64,000 nt of DNA from Actinophytocola gossypii. GTDB taxonomy: Bacteria; Actinomycetota; Actinomycetes; Mycobacteriales; Pseudonocardiaceae. Shown here piece by piece: positions 1 to 7,393 of the stretch. The notes under the pieces were generated by a model. It had not been told where the DNA came from. It did no database searches and worked only from the letters and a program-made list of their open reading frames with translations. A program made the position numbers and the translations under genes. The stretch lies in assembly GCF_025165815.1 (NCBI RefSeq), contig NZ_JAFFZE010000014.1, positions 372,001 through 436,000 on the forward strand, in the 5' to 3' direction. Positions within the stretch are counted from its first letter, which is position 1; each line of letters begins with the position of its first letter.

Positions 1-63
1 TCCCACCGTGATCCACAGGCCGTCCGCGGCCGTCGAGATGTACTCCGGCACATTCTCGAACAT
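1..63 (-). CDS. ABC transporter permease, N-terminal fragment (EhuC/EhuD-like)
   Basis: Only the first 21 codons are inside the window; the gene continues leftward beyond position 1. The visible peptide begins MFENVPEY and contains DGLWITVG, the usual opening of the first membrane segment of a polar amino-acid/ectoine importer permease. It starts 25 bases after the end of the substrate-binding protein gene on the same strand, so it is probably the next gene of the ehu operon. The assignment rests on this context and on a very short peptide. Confidence 0.6.
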   Translation of the reverse strand, partial: MFENVPEYISTAADGLWITVG

Positions 64-88
64 GGGTTCTACCGCGCCGTTCCGCGGC

Positions 89-988
89 TCAGCCGGCGCA
101 CAGGTCTTCGGTGGTCACGTCGTCCGGAGGCAGGTTGTCCTCGGTGAACCCGAACGGTTCGACGATCTTCAGCCACTCGCCGCTGTCGTGCAGCTTGGTC
201 AGCTCCTGGTTGAACCGGTCGAGCAGCTCGGTGTCGCCCTTGCGGAAGACGAAGCCGCCGGCCTGGATCTGCTCCTCGCCGTCGATGACGGGGACGAAGC
301 CGTCGGTCACCTCGAGCTGGGCGTCCGGGTTGTCCTTCTTCAGCTGCTTGAGCGAGATGTCGGTGAGCGCGCCGCAGTAGGCCCGGCCGTCCTGCAGGGC
401 CTGGAAGAGCTCGGCCTGGCCGTCGTAGGGCTGGATGTCGCCCTCGGGGATGCCGGTCGCCTTGGCGACGGACTGCTCGATGGTGCCGGAGAGCACGGCG
501 ACCTTCAGCTTCTTGGCCTTGACGTCCTCGAAGGTGGTGACCTGTTGCGGGTTCCCGGTGGGCACCATGAACGCGGTGGGGGTGACGTAGTCGACCACCG
601 AGAACGCGGCGTTCTCGCACCGGTCGGGAATGATCGCCATGCCGGCGGCGACCATGTCGTACTGGTTGGCGTTCAGGCCCTGGATCAGCTGGCCGAACTC
701 GACCTGGTCGGCGTCGACGTTGTCGATGCCCATCGCCTTGAACACGGCCTTGGCGACCTCGGGGGCCTCACCGGTGACCTTGTCACCCTCGGTGAAGCCG
801 TAGGGCACCTCGCCGGCGATGCCGACCTTGATCGTGCCGGCGTCCTGGACGCGTTGCAGGGTGTTGCCGTCACCCGACTCGGGCACCTCGGAGCACGCGG
901 CGAGCAACGCCGGGCCGCCGAGGGCGACGGCTCCCAGAGCCGCGCCGCGCTTGAAGAGATCCCGCCGTGTCCAGTTGTCGCTCGCCAT
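89..988 (-). CDS. ehuB: Ectoine/hydroxyectoine-type ABC transporter substrate-binding lipoprotein
   Basis: Extracytoplasmic solute receptor of family 3 (SBP_bac_3). Residues 7-32 form a twin-arginine signal (TRRDLFKRG) followed by a hydrophobic stretch and a lipobox LLAAC, predicting lipidation of Cys32. The mature part (about 260 residues) has the order typical of EhuB: GTIKVGIAGEVPYGF near the start, the GEAPEVAKAVF segment, then a GTIEQSVAKATG segment. I chose the ATG at 988 because AAAGGA lies 8 bases upstream and the Tat signal begins there; an upstream ATG at 1078 would add 30 unlikely residues. The following gene is a permease. Substrate could also be another amino acid; ectoine is inferred from overall resemblance. 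Confidence 0.8.
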   Translation of the reverse strand: MASDNWTRRDLFKRGAALGAVALGGPALLAACSEVPESGDGNTLQRVQDAGTIKVGIAGEVPYGFTEGDKVTGEAPEVAKAVFKAMGIDNVDADQVEFGQLIQGLNANQYDMVAAGMAIIPDRCENAAFSVVDYVTPTAFMVPTGNPQQVTTFEDVKAKKLKVAVLSGTIEQSVAKATGIPEGDIQPYDGQAELFQALQDGRAYCGALTDISLKQLKKDNPDAQLEVTDGFVPVIDGEEQIQAGGFVFRKGDTELLDRFNQELTKLHDSGEWLKIVEPFGFTEDNLPPDDVTTEDLCAG

Positions 989-1024
989 CGTGTCTGTCCT
1001 TTTTCTCACGCGCGTCCGGCGTTC

Positions 1025-1051
1025 TTCGGTCACTGATGATTGGTGACCGAA
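1025..1051. promoter_or_regulatory. Operator-like inverted repeat upstream of ehuB
   Basis: Perfect 9-bp arms TTCGGTCAC (1025-1033) and GTGACCGAA (1043-1051) flank a 9-base spacer. The right arm touches the proposed -10 element and the repeat covers the expected transcription start, so a bound repressor would block initiation. The regulator is not in the window. Confidence 0.55.
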
Positions 1052-1078
1052 CGTAGGCCCATCCCCGGAGCGGGTCAA
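1050..1078 (-). promoter_or_regulatory. Candidate sigma-70-type promoter of ehuB
   Basis: On the minus strand TTGACC (1078-1073) is separated by 17 bases from TACGTT (1055-1050). Both hexamers fit actinobacterial housekeeping consensus well. The predicted start lies about 55 bases upstream of the ehuB ATG. Confidence 0.5.
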
Positions 1079-1208
1079 AGGTCAGACGCAAGATCAGGAC
1101 TGCCCGTTAGCAAACCGAGACATGCCGGCTGTTTCCCTAGCGGACACTTTCCGCACGACTACGGCAGGTTGCTGTCATGGGGGTTGCGGGTGGTCCGTCG
1201 CACACGGC

Positions 1209-3224
1209 TCATCCGGTGAGTCCGTTCGCCGCACGGACCACGTCGACGATCTCATTCATGATCTCGGTGAGCTCGTAATCCTTCGGGGTGAAAATCCTGG
1301 CGACTCCGCGTTCACGCAGGAGGTGCGCGTCGCCCGGCGGCACGATTCCGCCCACCACAACGGGGATGTCGTCGGCGCCGGCCGCGCGCAGGCCCTCGAC
1401 CACCTCGGGAACGACGGCGAGGTGCGAACCGGAGAGGATCGACAGGCCGACGACGTGCACGCCCTCCTGCACCGCGGCCGCCACGATCTGCTCGGGGGTG
1501 AGACGAATGCCCTGGTAGACGACCTCGAAACCGGCGTCCCGGGCGCGAACGGCGATCTGCTCGGCGCCGTTGGAGTGGCCGTCGAGGCCCGGTTTGCCGA
1601 CCAGCATGCGCAGCCGGCCGCCGAGTTCGTCGCCGGTGGCCAGGACGCGGTCGCGCACGACGGCGAGCTCGCCGGCGGCCTCGCCGCTCGCGGACGCGCC
1701 GGAGACCCCGGTCGGCGCGCGGTACTCGCCGAACACGGCACGCAGCGCGCCGGCCCACTCCCCCGTCGTGACACCGGCCCGTGCGCACTCCACAGTGGAC
1801 TCCATCAGGTTGGCGTCACCGCGAGCGGCCGAGGTCAACAACTCCAGCGCCTTGTCCACATCGGACTGGTTGCGTTGGGCCCGCCACCGCTCGATGGCGG
1901 CGACCGCCTCCTGCTCGACCTCGGGCTTGATCGTCTCGATGGTTCCCTCGCCCTGCAGCGGGCTGGTTTCGGTGGTGTCGAAGCGGTTGACGCCGACCAC
2001 GATCTCGTCACCCGTCTCGATCCGGCGGCGCCGCTCGGCCAGCGAGGCGACGAGCTGGGTCTTCATGTACCCGGACTCGACGGCCGCCACCGCGCCGCCC
2101 ATCTCGAGCACGCGGTCGATCTCGGCCTTCGCGCCGGCCACGATCTCGTCCACCTTGGACTGGACCACCGGGGAGCCGTCGAAGATGTCCTCGTACTCCA
2201 ACAGATCGGTCTCGTAGGCGAGCACCTGTTGCATGCGCAGCGCCCACTGCTGGTCCCACGGGCGGGGCAGGCCGAGCGCCTCGTTCCAGGCGGGGAGCTG
2301 GATCGCGCGGGCGCGTGCGTTGCGGGACAGGGCGACCGCGAGCATCTCGAGGACGATCCGCTGCACGTTGTTCTCCGGCTGCGCCTCGGTCAGACCGAGC
2401 GAGTTGACCTGCACGCCGTAGCGGAAGCGGCGGTGCCGGGGGTTCTCGACGCCGTAGCGTTCGCGGGTGATCTCGTCCCACAGGGTGGCGAACGCCCGCA
2501 TCTTGCACATTTCCTCGACGAACCGCACGCCGGCGTTGACGAAGAAGGAGATGCGCGCGACGACGTCGCCCATCTTCTCCCGCGGCACCTGTCCCGAGTC
2601 GCGAACCGCGTCGAGCACGGCGATCGCGGTGCACATGGCGTAGGCGACTTCCTGGACCGGGGTGGCGCCCGCCTCCTGCAGGTGATAGCTGCAGATGTTG
2701 GTGGGATTCCATTTCGGCACGTTGGCGACGGTCCACGCGACCATGTCGGTGATCAGGCGCAGACTCGGGCCGGGAGGGAAGACGTAGGTGCCGCGGGAGA
2801 GGTACTCCTTGATGATGTCGTTCTGCGTGGTGCCGGTGAGCTTCGCGACCACGTCGTGCCAGTCGGCGCCCTGTTCCTCGGCCTGTTCCTGGGCCAGGGA
2901 GACGTAGAGGGCGAACAGCCACATGGCGGTGGCGTTGATGGTCATCGAGGTGTTGGCGTCGGCGAGCGGGATGCCGTCGAAGAGCTGACGCATGTCGCCG
3001 AGGTGGCTGACCGGGACACCGACCTTGCCGACCTCGCCGCGGGCGAGGACGTGGTCGGGGTCGTAGCCGGTCTGCGTGGGCAGGTCGAACGCGACCGAGA
3101 GACCGGTCTGGCCCTTGGCCAGGTTGCGCCGGTAGAGGGCGTTGGACGCGCGGGCGGAGGAGTGCCCGGCATAGGTGCGCATGACCCAGGGGCGGTCGCG
3201 CTCGTCGTCGGTCGGATACGGCAT
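1209..3224 (-). CDS. meaA: Ethylmalonyl-CoA mutase-type B12-dependent mutase (MeaA)
   Basis: Adenosylcobalamin-dependent acyl-CoA mutase, 671 residues in one chain. The N-terminal TIM-barrel catalytic domain (to about residue 520) carries RTYAGHS near residue 16, AFDLPTQTGYD, TSMTINATA and the block NPTNICSYHLQEAGATP. The C-terminal Rossmann-like cobalamin domain has DGHSNG (DxHxxG, residues 548-553; His550 would be the lower cobalt ligand) and GLSILSGSH. Length and the single-chain layout match MeaA/ethylmalonyl-CoA mutase rather than the two-subunit methylmalonyl-CoA mutase. MeaA interconverts ethylmalonyl-CoA and methylsuccinyl-CoA in the ethylmalonyl-CoA pathway. Start 3224 is supported by GGGAGGT just upstream; longer starts would be unlike the family. 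A cobalamin adenosyltransferase lies at 15149. Confidence 0.9.
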   Translation of the reverse strand: MPYPTDDERDRPWVMRTYAGHSSARASNALYRRNLAKGQTGLSVAFDLPTQTGYDPDHVLARGEVGKVGVPVSHLGDMRQLFDGIPLADANTSMTINATAMWLFALYVSLAQEQAEEQGADWHDVVAKLTGTTQNDIIKEYLSRGTYVFPPGPSLRLITDMVAWTVANVPKWNPTNICSYHLQEAGATPVQEVAYAMCTAIAVLDAVRDSGQVPREKMGDVVARISFFVNAGVRFVEEMCKMRAFATLWDEITRERYGVENPRHRRFRYGVQVNSLGLTEAQPENNVQRIVLEMLAVALSRNARARAIQLPAWNEALGLPRPWDQQWALRMQQVLAYETDLLEYEDIFDGSPVVQSKVDEIVAGAKAEIDRVLEMGGAVAAVESGYMKTQLVASLAERRRRIETGDEIVVGVNRFDTTETSPLQGEGTIETIKPEVEQEAVAAIERWRAQRNQSDVDKALELLTSAARGDANLMESTVECARAGVTTGEWAGALRAVFGEYRAPTGVSGASASGEAAGELAVVRDRVLATGDELGGRLRMLVGKPGLDGHSNGAEQIAVRARDAGFEVVYQGIRLTPEQIVAAAVQEGVHVVGLSILSGSHLAVVPEVVEGLRAAGADDIPVVVGGIVPPGDAHLLRERGVARIFTPKDYELTEIMNEIVDVVRAANGLTG

Positions 3225-3315
3225 CGGACACCTCCCGTGCGATCCCCCGACTGTACTGGCCAGTAACCCGATGGGCAGAGGTTGTGGTGAAGACCGCACG
3301 GAGGACAATGGGAGG

Positions 3316-3600
3316 GTGGCGTACACCCTGTTCGTCCCGCTGGGCGTGATCGGCGTGCTGGCGGTGGTTCTGTGGTGGGCGTCGAACCTCGACACCGACA
3401 AGGCCCACCGCAAGGAGTACGGCCTGCTGCGTTCGGTGGCCACGGTTCCGTCCGCGACCGCGGCCCGGATCGTGGAGGAACGACTGCGGTCCGTTGGTGT
3501 CCCCACGACCACGGTCCCCGCCGAGGACGGCGAACACTGGCGGGTCCTCGTCTTCCCCACCGATCAGGACGTGGCCGTCCGGACGCTGCTCCGGGACTGA
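3316..3600 (+). CDS. Small single-span membrane protein, function unknown
   Basis: A 94-residue protein beginning at a GTG with GGAGGA about ten bases upstream. Residues 2-23 form one hydrophobic membrane segment (VAYTLFVPLGVIGVLAVVLWW). The rest is a small soluble domain with an alternating pattern (TAARIVEERLRSVGVPTTTV ... WRVLVFPTDQDVAVRTLLRD) that looks like a ferredoxin-fold or signal-transducing (DUF2007-like) module. It is divergent from meaA (91 bases between starts) and convergent with the tetR gene. Resemblance to DUF2007 is a guess from the secondary-structure pattern. Confidence 0.7.
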   Translation: MAYTLFVPLGVIGVLAVVLWWASNLDTDKAHRKEYGLLRSVATVPSATAARIVEERLRSVGVPTTTVPAEDGEHWRVLVFPTDQDVAVRTLLRD

Positions 3601-3608
3601 CGCCGAGG

Positions 3609-4178
3609 TCAGCCGGTGCCGGCGAGCTGGGTGACGAGGAGGTCGAGCCGTTCCTCCTGCCCGGCCGGGGGGATGCGACCGCTGTCGGCCAGGACGACCA
3701 GGCCGTGCAGGGTGCTCCAGACGACCTCGGCGAACAGTTCACGTCGCTCGTCGTCCTGGCCGAAGCAGTGGACGAACTCGTCGAAGCAGGCTCGCAGCGA
3801 GGGCGGGGTCTCGGCGCTCGCGAACTTGAGGTCGGTGGGCAGGATGAACATGGCCTGGTACAGGGCGGGGCGCTCGGCCGCGAACCCCAGGTAGGCGCGG
3901 CAGACGGCGCGTAGGGCGTGTTCTGGGGTGTTCCGCCGGGCGCGGCGCAGGTGGGTGGCGAGTTCGCCGAACCCGTCCAGGGCGACGGCGCTCACGATGG
4001 CGTCCTTGCCGTTGAAGTGGCTGTACAGCACCGGCTGGCTGTACTCGACGCGCTCGGCGAGCCGGCGGGTGGTGACGGCCTCCCAGCCTTCGGTCTCGGC
4101 GAGTTCGCGCGCGGCCGTGATGATCAGTTGGTGACGGTGGGCGCGTTCGCGTTCGCGGCGGTCGCTGACGGCGGACAT
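3609..4178 (-). CDS. TetR/AcrR family transcriptional regulator
   Basis: Protein of 189 residues. The N-terminal helix-turn-helix (residues about 15-60) has the TetR signature: IITAARELAETEGWEAVTTRRLAE followed by SQPVLYSHFNGKDAIV. The remainder is a helical ligand/dimerisation domain with WSTLHGLVVLAD near the end, common in TetR_C subfamilies. It is divergent from the DUF4267 gene at 4275, and the 96-base gap contains two matching palindromes, so it most likely represses itself and that gene. The inducer cannot be read from the sequence. Confidence 0.92.
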   Translation of the reverse strand: MSAVSDRRERERAHRHQLIITAARELAETEGWEAVTTRRLAERVEYSQPVLYSHFNGKDAIVSAVALDGFGELATHLRRARRNTPEHALRAVCRAYLGFAAERPALYQAMFILPTDLKFASAETPPSLRACFDEFVHCFGQDDERRELFAEVVWSTLHGLVVLADSGRIPPAGQEERLDLLVTQLAGTG

Positions 4179-4188
4179 GGGTGGATCG

Positions 4189-4251
4189 TAGCAACGCTAG
4201 ACATCCTGCCGAGGGCAGCGTAACGTCGCTATTATCTCTAGCGCCGCTAGA
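4189..4251. promoter_or_regulatory. Paired TetR operator candidates
   Basis: Two copies of TAGC-N3-GCTA lie exactly 50 bp apart: 4189-4199 (core TAGCAACGCTA) and 4239-4249 (TAGCGCCGCTA). The second extends to a perfect 15-bp palindrome, TCTAGCGCCGCTAGA (4237-4251). It sits just downstream of a TATTAT -10-like hexamer at 4230-4235, over the expected start of the rightward transcript; the first lies next to the tetR start codon. Confidence 0.65.
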
Positions 4252-4274
4252 TTTCATTCACGGAAGAAGGAACC

Positions 4275-4652
4275 ATGCTCAGCTACGTCGCCAACGTGCT
4301 CGCCGGACTGATCGGTGCGGGTGTCGTCCTGATGGGAGCGGGCAACCTTCTGGTGCCGCGGGCCGCGCTCGGCTTCGGCATCCCCGGCACGCCGACCGAG
4401 GACCACACGGTCCGGGCCTGGCTGGCCGTGAAGGCCGCGCGCGACACGGCGTTGGGGGCGCTCCTCCTCATCGTGCTGGTAGGAGCGACACCGCACCTAC
4501 TGGGCTGGGTCATGCTGGCGGCCACCGCCATACCCGCCGCCGACGCGTTGATCGTGGCGCGCAGTAACGGGCCCAGGTCGGCCGTCTACGGCGTGCACGG
4601 GGCCACCGCCGCGGTGATGCTGGCGACCAGCGTGCTACTGCTCGTCGCCTGA
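4275..4652 (+). CDS. DUF4267 family membrane protein
   Basis: A 125-residue integral membrane protein with four hydrophobic segments (about residues 5-25, 50-70, 76-92, 104-123). The block GFGIPGTPTEDHTVRAWLAVKAARDTALGALLL is characteristic of the DUF4267 family, whose function is unknown. GGAAGAAGGAA precedes the ATG. It faces the TetR gene across a shared operator region and is probably its main target. A tandem GC-rich array follows its stop codon. Confidence 0.8.
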   Translation: MLSYVANVLAGLIGAGVVLMGAGNLLVPRAALGFGIPGTPTEDHTVRAWLAVKAARDTALGALLLIVLVGATPHLLGWVMLAATAIPAADALIVARSNGPRSAVYGVHGATAAVMLATSVLLLVA

Positions 4653-4673
4653 TGACGTGTCAGCCGCGGGTGG

Positions 4674-4886
4674 CCCCGGTCCGCCGCGGCGGGTAGCCCC
4701 GGTCCGCCGCGGCGGGTAGCCCCGGTCCGCCGCGGCGGGTAGCCCCGGTCCGCGGCGGCGGGTAGCCCCGGTCCGCCGCGGCGGGTAGCCCCGGTTCGCG
4801 GCGGCGGCGGGTAGCCCCGGTCCGCGGCGGCGGGTAGCCCCGGTCCGCGGCGGTCGCGGGTGGCCCCCGGTCCGCGCCGGTCGGGT
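4674..4886. repeat. 23-bp GC-rich tandem repeat, about nine copies
   Basis: Unit CCCCGGTCCGCCGCGGCGGG followed by TAG (23 bp). Copies begin at 4674, 4697, 4720, 4743, 4766, 4789, 4815, 4838 and about 4864. Some units have CCGCGG-CGG instead of CCGCCGCGGCGG, and the seventh step is 26 bp. Each unit contains the self-complementary CCGCCGCGGCGG, so the transcript could form serial hairpins. The array fills the gap between the convergent DUF4267 gene and ggt and stops at the ggt stop codon. Confidence 0.9.
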
Positions 4887-4887
4887 T

Positions 4888-6687
4888 TCACCGGGTCGGG
4901 TGAACCACCCCCGCGGACGTGCCGCCTCGGCGGACCGGTTCGCCCACCGCGATGACCTTCCCGTGCCGGGCGAACTCCAGACCTGCCGCCACCCCGATGG
5001 ACGAGCTGGTGCTGAACCGGTGGCCGAGCGCCTCGAGTGCCGGGCCGGCCGATTCGAGGAACGCCGGCTCCGCCAGGGTCGTCGGCGCGTTCCGTTGCGA
5101 AGCGCGGGGTGCCGCGATCGCCTCGGGCAGGTTCATCCCGAAGTCGAGCCGGTTGACCAGGATCTGCAGCACGGTCGTGATGATCGTCGTCCCGCCGGGT
5201 GACCCCACCGCGAGGAACGGCTCGCCGTGCTTGAGCACGATCGTCGGCGACATGCTCGACCGCGGCCGCTTGCCCGGCTCGGCCAGGTTCGGGTCGGGCG
5301 CGTCGCCCTGCGTCGGCGCAAAGTTGAAGTCGGTCAGCTCGTTGTTGAGCAGGAAGCCCCGGCCCGGCACGACGATCCCACTGCCGCCGAGCTGTTCGAT
5401 GGTGTTCGTGTAGGAGACCACGTTGCCCCACCTGTCGCTCACGACGAGGTGGTTGGTGTGCGCGCCGTGGTTGCCTCCGGGGGTCGCTTCCCCGGTGTCG
5501 ACGCACCCGCCGGGACCGAACGGGTCGCCCGGCGGTACCGGGCTGGTCGCCGCCGCGTCCGGGTCGATCTGACAGGCGCGCTGCCGCGCGAACCGGTCGG
5601 ACAGCAGCTGGCGCTGCGGAACGTCCACATAGGCCGGGTCGCCGATGTAGCGGTTCCGGTCGGCGAACCCGAGCCGGCTGGACTCCAGGTAGTGGTGCAG
5701 GGCCGACACCCGCTCCATCTCGGACAGGTCGAATTGCTCCAGGATGTTCAGCGACTCGCCGACGGTGATGCCGCCGCTGGAGGGAGGCGCCATGCCGTAG
5801 ACGTCGTAGCCGCGGTAGCTCGACCGCGTCGGCCGGCGGTCAATGGTGCGGTAGTCCTTGACGTCCGCCATGGTCATCAGGCCCTGCGGCGGGTCGATGG
5901 TGGCGTCCGGGGCGAGCGGCGGCGTGCGCACCGCGTCGACCATGTCGCGGCCGATCGCCCCGCGGTAGAAGGCGCCGGTGCCGTGGCGCGCGATCTCGCG
6001 GTAGGTGTCGGCCAGGTCGGGGTTGCGCAGGCGGGAGCCGACCTCGGGTACCCGACCGTCCGGCAGGAACAGTTCGGCGGTGGAGCTGAACTGCGCGAAC
6101 CGCTCGGCGTTCCCGGCGGTCTGCGAGCGGAACGCCTCGTCGACCACGAAGCCGCGCTCGGCCACCCGGATCGCGGGTTCGAGCATGTCGTCCAGGTCGA
6201 ACCGGCCCCACCGGTCCAGCGCGCGCTCCCAGGTGGCGAGCATGCCCGGGACGCCGACCGACAACCCGCTGGTCACGGCCTTGTCGAACGGGTAGGGCTC
6301 GCCGGTTTCCGGATCGATGAACATGGTCTCGTCGCCGGCCATCGGGGTGGTCTCGCGGCCGTCGATCGTGGACACCCGGCCGGTGCGCGCGTCGTAGTAC
6401 ACGAAGAAGCCACCACCGCCGAGCCCGGCGACGTAGGGGTCGGTGACCCCGAGCGTCGCCGCGACGGCGACCGCGGCGTCGGCCGCCGTGCCGCCTCGGC
6501 GCAGGACCTTGAGCCCGGCCTCGGTGGACTCGGGAGTGTCGGAGACGACCGCGCCGCCGTAGCCCACCGCGAGGTGTTCCTCCCCTCTCGGCCGGTGGTC
6601 GGCCGAGGCCGCGACGCCACCGGCCACGAGCGCGGACGTGAGCAGGAGACCGACCGACAGTGCCGAACCGATGCGGCGGGTGCGCAT
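4888..6687 (-). CDS. ggt: Gamma-glutamyltransferase (secreted)
   Basis: Ntn-hydrolase proenzyme of 599 residues that cleaves glutathione-like gamma-glutamyl bonds and transfers the glutamyl group. Residues 1-30 are a Sec-type signal peptide (MRTRRIGSALSVGLLLTSAL...ASAD). The large-subunit region contains VTDPYVAGLGGGGFF and the alpha-carboxylate Arg in IDGRETTP. The autocleavage nucleophile is Thr411 in HTNHLVVSD, followed by SYTNTIEQLGGSGIVVPGRGFLLNNEL, typical of the small subunit. The C terminus holds SPGGTTIITTVLQ. All key elements look intact. It is transcribed alone; the 23-bp array follows its stop. Confidence 0.93.
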   Translation of the reverse strand: MRTRRIGSALSVGLLLTSALVAGGVAASADHRPRGEEHLAVGYGGAVVSDTPESTEAGLKVLRRGGTAADAAVAVAATLGVTDPYVAGLGGGGFFVYYDARTGRVSTIDGRETTPMAGDETMFIDPETGEPYPFDKAVTSGLSVGVPGMLATWERALDRWGRFDLDDMLEPAIRVAERGFVVDEAFRSQTAGNAERFAQFSSTAELFLPDGRVPEVGSRLRNPDLADTYREIARHGTGAFYRGAIGRDMVDAVRTPPLAPDATIDPPQGLMTMADVKDYRTIDRRPTRSSYRGYDVYGMAPPSSGGITVGESLNILEQFDLSEMERVSALHHYLESSRLGFADRNRYIGDPAYVDVPQRQLLSDRFARQRACQIDPDAAATSPVPPGDPFGPGGCVDTGEATPGGNHGAHTNHLVVSDRWGNVVSYTNTIEQLGGSGIVVPGRGFLLNNELTDFNFAPTQGDAPDPNLAEPGKRPRSSMSPTIVLKHGEPFLAVGSPGGTTIITTVLQILVNRLDFGMNLPEAIAAPRASQRNAPTTLAEPAFLESAGPALEALGHRFSTSSSIGVAAGLEFARHGKVIAVGEPVRRGGTSAGVVHPTR

Positions 6688-6748
6688 GCCAACCCCTTCC
6701 GTCAGGTGCCTTCTAGTTCATACCCGTCATGCCGGTCGTGCACAACGA

Positions 6749-7393
6749 CTACGAACCCAGGTACCGCAACACCGCGAGCACTCGTCGGCTGTAGCCCGTC
6801 CGTGGGTACAGGTCGAGCTTGTCGAAGATCGAGTTCACATGTTTCTCCACCCCGCTCAGTGACATGTGCAGCAGCTTGCTGACGTTGGCGTTCGTATGGC
6901 CCTCGGCCATCTTCTGCAGCACGGCACGTTCCCGTTCGGTCAGTTTGGCGAGCGGGTCCACGTGCGACGTGCGCGCCACCAGCCCGCGGATCACCTCCGG
7001 GTCGAACGCCGCGCCGCCGCCGCCCACCCGCTCCAGCGCGTCGAGGAACTCGGCGACCTGGGCGACCCGGTCCTTGAGCAGGTAGCCGACCCGACCACGG
7101 TCGTCGCTGATCAGCTCCGCCGTGTAGCGCTTCTCGACGTACTGCGAGAGGACGAGCACGCCCACCTCCGGCCAGCGGTCACGCACCTCCAGCGCGGCAC
7201 GCAGCCCCTCGTCGGTGTGGCCGGGCGGCATCCGTACGTCGGTGACGACGACGTCCGGCTGGTCGGCTGCGACGGCGGCGACCAGCGCGGCGGCGTCACC
7301 GACCGCGGCGACGACCTCGTGGCCCTCCTCGACGAGCAGCCGGACCAGGCCCTCGCGCAGGAGGGTCGAGTCCTCGGCCAGGGTCACGCGCAT
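6749..7393 (-). CDS. NarL/LuxR-family response regulator
   Basis: A 214-residue two-component regulator. The receiver domain (residues 1-118) has the acidic pair E7/D8, phospho-acceptor Asp52 (VVVTDVRMPP) and Lys in GYLLKDRV. The LuxR-type helix-turn-helix (residues about 150-205) reads LTERERAVLQKMAEGHTNANVSKLLHMSLSGVEKHVNSIFDKL. It overlaps the upstream histidine kinase gene by ten bases, so the two are translationally coupled and form a pair. The twin palindromes at 8571-8630, upstream of the kinase, are its likeliest binding sites. Confidence 0.93.
   Translation of the reverse strand: MRVTLAEDSTLLREGLVRLLVEEGHEVVAAVGDAAALVAAVAADQPDVVVTDVRMPPGHTDEGLRAALEVRDRWPEVGVLVLSQYVEKRYTAELISDDRGRVGYLLKDRVAQVAEFLDALERVGGGGAAFDPEVIRGLVARTSHVDPLAKLTERERAVLQKMAEGHTNANVSKLLHMSLSGVEKHVNSIFDKLDLYPRTGYSRRVLAVLRYLGS

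Noticed and set aside
1140-1154. GCGGA/TCCGC hairpin after meaA as a terminator
   Set aside because: Only five base pairs and no T-run; too weak to call.
3224-3560. Upstream starts for meaA giving 783 residues
   Set aside because: The extra 112 residues are not family-like and would overlap the divergent small membrane gene; GGGAGGT marks the start at 3224.
4674-4886. CRISPR array
   Set aside because: Units are contiguous 23-bp repeats without unique spacers, and no cas genes are present.
4586-5506. Reverse frame translating the 23-bp array into PGLPAAADRG repeats
   Set aside because: It lies out of frame with ggt, has no start signal and simply reflects the tandem DNA unit.
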